Assembly: GCA_946406195.1 (NCBI GenBank)
Contig: CAMJJT010000007.1
Span: 29,678 to 93,677 of the forward strand
DNA from: an uncultured Bacteroidales bacterium
Lineage (GTDB): Bacteria; Bacteroidota; Bacteroidia; Bacteroidales; Paludibacteraceae
Reading direction: 5' to 3'
Length of the DNA: 64,000 nt
Shown here piece by piece: positions 60,581 to 64,000 of the stretch (its first letter is position 1; every line of letters starts with the position of its first letter). The notes under the pieces are model-generated. The model had not been told where the DNA came from. It saw only the letters and a program-made list of their open reading frames with translations, and did no database searches. The position numbers were made by a program, and so were the translations under genes.

Positions 60581-62392
60581 TTACATTAAGTCGTTATATT
60601 CTTGATGCGCTGCTGCAATTCTTCTTACTATTTCTTTTAGTGATGGCTTCTTTTTAAACCCAACCTGTTTACACATGCTTCGAAATTCTTTCCCACATGC
60701 ACATCCATCATTTATCAGATATTCAAACAGATTGAAGATTTGCTTCCTTTCATCCTCGTTCGCCAATGCGCGCTTCTCTAATTGAGAATATAATTCATGT
60801 TGTAAGTTCTCCGGCATGCCTAACACATCATCCTTTATCTTATTATGAATCAGTCTCTCTGCTTGGCCTTTCGTCATCAACGATGATAATACCTGCTTTA
60901 CAATCGGAGGAGTCATTACATTTGACATAGACTCTAAACTATCTCGTGAAAGCCAGAAATAGTCCCTCAAATCAACATCGGATAAGAAAGGTTCGGACTG
61001 AAGCCATGCTACCGCACTTTTCCATTTCGCGAATTGTTCTCCGAGAGTCACCTTTCCATCCTTATCTATAACTTCCATCGCTTTTAGCGGTAAAGCATAG
61101 CCTTTATTGCCCACTTGCCATGAGTATAACTCAGAAAAGAGATTCGGCTCAGCATATTCAAGTATCATCAGTTTTGCTAAAACATCATCCTTGAAATCTG
61201 ATAACTTGGCTGCATCTGCTAACTTCTTGCGAAGGACAAATGTGTTCAAAAACCTTTTTATTTGCCTCGGGTTTCCATTCAAGTTACGCGATATTAAAGG
61301 CGAAAGTTTTGAAATTAAACTTACCTTCTCTTCCAATCGATCTTGAATGTTTGAATCACTGATATACTCCTTCACTTTGTCCACGCCAAAAACACTATAC
61401 CTATCTGTTTGCCGAAATTCCCTAAAACCACTTATCACGCTATCCATGCAATCATTATCCAACAATTCCTCGCAAAATAAGAGTGTTATATATGTCTCCA
61501 CCTCCGTGTCAGACAATTTAGGCAATGTATATGGGACTTGAATCAGTTTTTCCAGATAATCCACAATCACCCTTTTGTTCTCTTCCTCGATATCCCTTTC
61601 TATTAATCCCTTGTAACGATGTCTTATAGCGTCCCGTACGATACGCGGATCTGCACCAATAATAAACGCTGTGTTTTCAACATTCAAGAATAATTTAATC
61701 GCCTCCAAATTATCTATTATTCTATCTGGCAAGCATCTGTCCAAATCGTCTATAAGAACTATTAACTTTTTCACATTCGACTCCTCTAATAGTTCTTTGA
61801 AATCATCTCTAAACTCACGAACCGCTTGATATTTTGCTTTCACGTCCGCATCTTCACCTTCTTTTAAAAATTTCTTCTTAAATTCTTCATAATCAAGCCC
61901 CTTTATGGTATCAGAGATTTTTTGAGGCTCATTAGAAAGATCTTTTATCCATTCATATATCTGAGGCACCAAACTAACTCCACCTGTTAATGATGCGGTT
62001 ACTAACGGAGCAGCTATGTTTTTTACTCCGAAGCCGATAGCTCGCATCCAATTGATGGACTTTAATAGCTTCGCAACTTTCTCTTTGGCTTTTTGGGGTA
62101 AAGATTTATTATCTTCAAACGCTTTTAAAATGGCTCCGATTAAAGCAACTTTTGCATCATCATATCCTTCAAATACCCAACCGTTAAACTGCAAACATAA
62201 TATTGTTTTATCCTTTTCGTCATCGTATGCTTTTTTTAGAGCCTCCATTATACTGGACTTTCCACTACCCCAATCTCCAAATACGCCTATCGTAATTGGA
62301 AGCATCTCGGGTTCATCAATCAAGCCTTTTATTAGTCTTGTATGAACCTCGAATCCTAAATAATCTCGCTTTGCTATATTATCTGCCCACAT
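60581..62392 (-). CDS. qatA: QatA: KAP-type P-loop NTPase of the Qat antiphage system
   Basis: 603 residues, KAP/STAND-like NTPase. Walker A GDWGSGKSSIME (about residues 38-49) and Walker B LIVLIDDLDRCLP (about 212-224), followed by NVENTAFIIGADPRIV, are typical of KAP ATPases. A short hydrophobic stretch between them (NIAAPLVTASLTGGVSLV, about 128-145) is where many KAP proteins insert membrane helices. It is expected to sense infection or power the complex. The qatA start is 23 bp after the DUF3990 stop, so it is in one operon with that pair. Confidence 0.9.
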   Translation of the reverse strand: MWADNIAKRDYLGFEVHTRLIKGLIDEPEMLPITIGVFGDWGSGKSSIMEALKKAYDDEKDKTILCLQFNGWVFEGYDDAKVALIGAILKAFEDNKSLPQKAKEKVAKLLKSINWMRAIGFGVKNIAAPLVTASLTGGVSLVPQIYEWIKDLSNEPQKISDTIKGLDYEEFKKKFLKEGEDADVKAKYQAVREFRDDFKELLEESNVKKLIVLIDDLDRCLPDRIIDNLEAIKLFLNVENTAFIIGADPRIVRDAIRHRYKGLIERDIEEENKRVIVDYLEKLIQVPYTLPKLSDTEVETYITLLFCEELLDNDCMDSVISGFREFRQTDRYSVFGVDKVKEYISDSNIQDRLEEKVSLISKLSPLISRNLNGNPRQIKRFLNTFVLRKKLADAAKLSDFKDDVLAKLMILEYAEPNLFSELYSWQVGNKGYALPLKAMEVIDKDGKVTLGEQFAKWKSAVAWLQSEPFLSDVDLRDYFWLSRDSLESMSNVMTPPIVKQVLSSLMTKGQAERLIHNKIKDDVLGMPENLQHELYSQLEKRALANEDERKQIFNLFEYLINDGCACGKEFRSMCKQVGFKKKPSLKEIVRRIAAAHQEYNDLM

Positions 62393-62415
62393 ATTATTAT
62401 AATATTATCCTATCC

Positions 62416-62898
62416 TTACACCTCTACTGATTCCACAAACTTCAAATTGTTTATTGCTGTTTGAGTATGGAAAGAGACCTGATTGAATAAAACATGCGTT
62501 TTTAGTTGCACAATGGCTGCCTCTGCACTCAGTTCTCCATTCTCATACAGGCTAATCGTCGCATATAAGTTATCATTGGCTACCGGTCCAAGCACAATGT
62601 CATAGTCATGCAAAGGAGCATAACGCCTATTCGCCACCACAAAATCCAACCATTTTATTGTCGCCCCTTGATAGTTCATGATACGCAAATCTTGACGTTC
62701 TAGAAGAGCATCATCAATCTCAAAAACAGAAACAATCGCATTGCCACCTCCGGCACGTTCACGTCTGATACGCGCCCACCGAGCTGCTTGCTCGTAATCG
62801 ATGGTTGTATAAAATCCTTTTCCGAAATCAGTATTTACACGTCCCGGACGCAAGGATGGATTTTTTACCGTTACTGTAGATCCGTGATATAGTTTCAT
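62416..62898 (-). CDS. DUF3990 protein, ADP-ribosyltransferase-like
   Basis: 160 residues. MKLYHGSTVTV with HGS at the start, DFGKGFYTTIDYEQAARWA and the late NQVSFHT follow the DUF3990 pattern. This family is placed in the ADP-ribosyltransferase fold: the H-G-S strand, the G-F-Y-T-T segment as the second motif, and an acidic or Gln residue in the third. It may modify a target using NAD, like other small toxin ARTs; activity is inferred. It lies 3 bp downstream of the DUF3791-type gene and 23 bp upstream of qatA. Confidence 0.8.
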   Translation of the reverse strand: MKLYHGSTVTVKNPSLRPGRVNTDFGKGFYTTIDYEQAARWARIRRERAGGGNAIVSVFEIDDALLERQDLRIMNYQGATIKWLDFVVANRRYAPLHDYDIVLGPVANDNLYATISLYENGELSAEAAIVQLKTHVLFNQVSFHTQTAINNLKFVESVEV

Positions 62899-62901
62899 AA
62901 T

Positions 62902-63321
62902 TTATTGTTTTTTTCGATTGTTAATATACAACTCAATATCATGCAAAATCGTTTCTTCTCCTTGGGTATGCAATATATCAAAACCATTGATCAGGTATTT
63001 ATCCACTCCGTATTTCCGGAACAATGCATATGTCTCAAGAGAAGTCTTCTTTTTTAACAACGCATATCGCTCCACGCAGAATGTAAGAAAGACTATCACA
63101 TTATTAGGTAATAATTTTGTTCCCTCCAGCCTACTTTGCTCAAGTTGCTTATACAAGGATTCAGTATCGAGATACCACCATTTTGCATCCTCGTTGTATA
63201 ACTTCTCGTAGAATGGAGAGTCATAAATGTAACTCAACGCAGCCTCCACCGAAATATGCTTTCGTTGAGATACCAATAATGCTAACTGCGATAATTTTAA
63301 AGGAATAATTGATGCACTCAT
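62902..63321 (-). CDS. DUF3791-type protein, presumed partner of the DUF3990 protein
   Basis: 139 residues in two parts. The N-terminal 70 (LKLSQLALLVSQRKHISVEAALSYIYDS, WWYLDTESLYKQLEQ as hallmarks) resemble a small helical protein usually encoded beside DUF3791. The C-terminal 65 (NVIVFLTFCVERYALLKKK, YALFRKYGVDKYLINGFDILHTQGEE) are DUF3791. DUF3791 and DUF3990 genes commonly occur together, which suggests a toxin and its neutraliser or guide; here the two small proteins seem fused. First gene of the six-gene Qat operon. Its promoter is not clear; a 54-bp repeat element lies just upstream. Confidence 0.72.
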   Translation of the reverse strand: MSASIIPLKLSQLALLVSQRKHISVEAALSYIYDSPFYEKLYNEDAKWWYLDTESLYKQLEQSRLEGTKLLPNNVIVFLTFCVERYALLKKKTSLETYALFRKYGVDKYLINGFDILHTQGEETILHDIELYINNRKKQ

Positions 63322-63340
63322 ATATCGTAATATTTTATTT

Positions 63341-63434
63341 CCCTTAAAGGAACAAGCCTGGAATACAATAACGGGGTTAAGCTTGTACCTTTTAGTATTT
63401 TAAATTATTTTATTAATTTCTTAAAGGAACAAGC
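63341..63434. repeat. 54-bp element (seventh copy) and half-site, right side of the Qat operon
   Basis: Half-site CCCTTAAAGGAACAAGCC at 63341-63358, then a full element 63381-63434 whose last base touches the DUF354 stop codon. Same sequence family as the array at 56157-57313, so the operon is flanked by the element on both sides. Confidence 0.85.
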
Positions 63435-63931
63435 TATTTAAATCTATCCCAGAAGTCTGGGCCACCTTTTTTTGTGTCTTCTACCGATGCGGGATAATTT
63501 TCAATGAACCAAGTCAAGAACTTAGCACAATCGATCTTTTCGGACAACATCTTTTGACGACGGGATTGGAAAGTGGCTCGGCGTTCTTCGGACGGCATAG
63601 CGACCAATTGCTCAACACGCTTATATAATTCTTCTACTCCACTCGGTTGCACAGAACCGTCATTGCGACGGATGGGACTATCGGTAGTCAATGGCGTAGC
63701 ATGGATTCCGTAGCCGAGTTCATAGACATCTTCCAATTCGCGGAGGTAACCGATGCGCCCAACGAAGTCGTTAAACCGCACAAACGGCACACCCAGTACA
63801 CCAGCTTCAGCAGCCATGGTCTGCGAGTCACCGATATAGAGCGAAGCGAAAGCCATCACATGATGCATATCCAATGGGTTAATTTTTATCCGATACTTCT
63901 CAAACTGCGGTTCCAAGGGACGTTCACTCCT
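63434..63931 (-). pseudogene. 5'-truncated DUF354-family gene (right copy)
   Basis: About 160 codons are open from a TTG at 63916, and the frame reads SERPLEPQFEKYRIKI just before and after it. Family members (glycosyltransferase-like DUF354, about 340 residues) continue upstream; here the frame is stopped by TGA at 63941-63943, and the DNA upstream belongs to another gene. Visible family segments: DMHHVMAFASLYIGDSQTMA, FVRFNDFVGRIGYLRELE. So only the C-terminal half remains. The extreme 3' part is duplicated at 57529-57720. It is either a relic or, less likely, a short gene with a TTG start. Confidence 0.75.
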
Positions 63932-64000
63932 TCCCTCTCTTCACTTCTGCCTCCAGTTCCAAGAAATGGTCAAAATCCGACTCTATCGGCTGCGTCCGGT
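63924..64000 (-). CDS. 3' end of an unidentified gene running in from the right
   Basis: The last 24 codons are seen (PIESDFDHFLELEAEVKRGKE, then TGA). Its stop lies inside the truncated DUF354 frame. The end resembles, in style only, the decayed frame between qatD and the left DUF354 copy (LLAIEEKIERRVK), so both DUF354 fragments follow the 3' end of a charged-tail protein. Too short to identify. Confidence 0.45.
   Translation of the reverse strand, partial: RTQPIESDFDHFLELEAEVKRGKE

Noticed and set aside
56217..63434. Calling the 54-bp elements integron attC sites outright
   Set aside because: Length and palindromic layout fit, but the GTTRRRY/RYYYAAC core boxes are not present and no integron integrase is seen. 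Kept only as an analogy.

Overview
The window looks like chromosomal DNA of a gut-type member of the order Bacteroidales. The evidence is the Bacteroidetes promoter form (TTTG about 20 bp upstream of TAnnTTTG, at a dozen sites), type IX secretion genes (porU, porV) and their CHU_C or Por-type cargo tails, a eukaryote-like single-chain glycyl-tRNA synthetase, and near absence of Shine-Dalgarno sites. The species is not resolved.

Layout. 1-8275 (minus): an exported M3 peptidase cut by the window edge, a T9SS cargo protein, a serine-synthesis set (serA, an S23 four-helix-bundle gene, serC), a biotin-dependent carboxyltransferase subunit and a DUF2130 protein. glyS (plus) follows. 10075-18054 (minus) holds an aminotransferase, a lipoate ligase, guanine deaminase, GtrA, alaS, pdxA and a nitroreductase. 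An 87-bp inverted repeat then encloses 535 bp without a gene and puts the same outward promoter in front of the nitroreductase and an LptD-like gene. 18803-30259 (plus) is an envelope block: LptD-like, SlyD, Der, a degenerate FAH-like protein, PorU, PorV, IspF, a small exported protein and AroK. AroK overlaps SufE tail to tail, and FtsE, a DUF349 protein and a VWA cargo protein follow on minus.

34.8-35.4 kb holds a candidate 230-nt structured RNA with its own promoter and terminator, and tRNA-Ser(CGA) with a duplicated 3' end. 35.5-53.4 kb is mostly housekeeping on minus (YitT, GcvP, M23 peptidase, YgiQ, DnaX, a phosphopantetheinyl transferase, MATE, an AspT/YidE-type transporter, a T9SS pectinesterase, a frameshifted SWIM protein, a FemAB-like protein, WecB), with a Crp/Fnr regulator on plus facing gcvP.

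From 53.5 kb the content becomes accessory: a class II Fic protein with an AbiEi-like N terminus, a TIGR04076 and winged-helix fusion, 1.4 kb of repeats, and an AT-rich six-gene minus-strand operon: DUF3791-type gene, DUF3990 (ADP-ribosyltransferase-like), qatA, qatB, qatC, qatD. QatABCD is a known antiphage system. Here it directly follows a toxin-antitoxin-like pair, is bracketed by two 3' fragments of the same DUF354 gene (58 of 60 bp identical in the core), and is flanked on both sides by copies of a 54-bp element bounded by GCTTGTACC/GGTACAAGC inverted repeats. This looks like a modular defence-cassette site and is the main candidate for something undescribed.

Two patterns cross the whole window. 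First, the -33 promoter box is usually embedded in a TTGCATATATGCAA-like palindrome. Second, short tandem repeats (7-9 bp units, different at each locus) sit at gene junctions and have in places entered reading frames (pdxA, dnaX, the carboxyltransferase, the VWA protein). Separate palindromic elements have entered wecB and the femAB-like gene.
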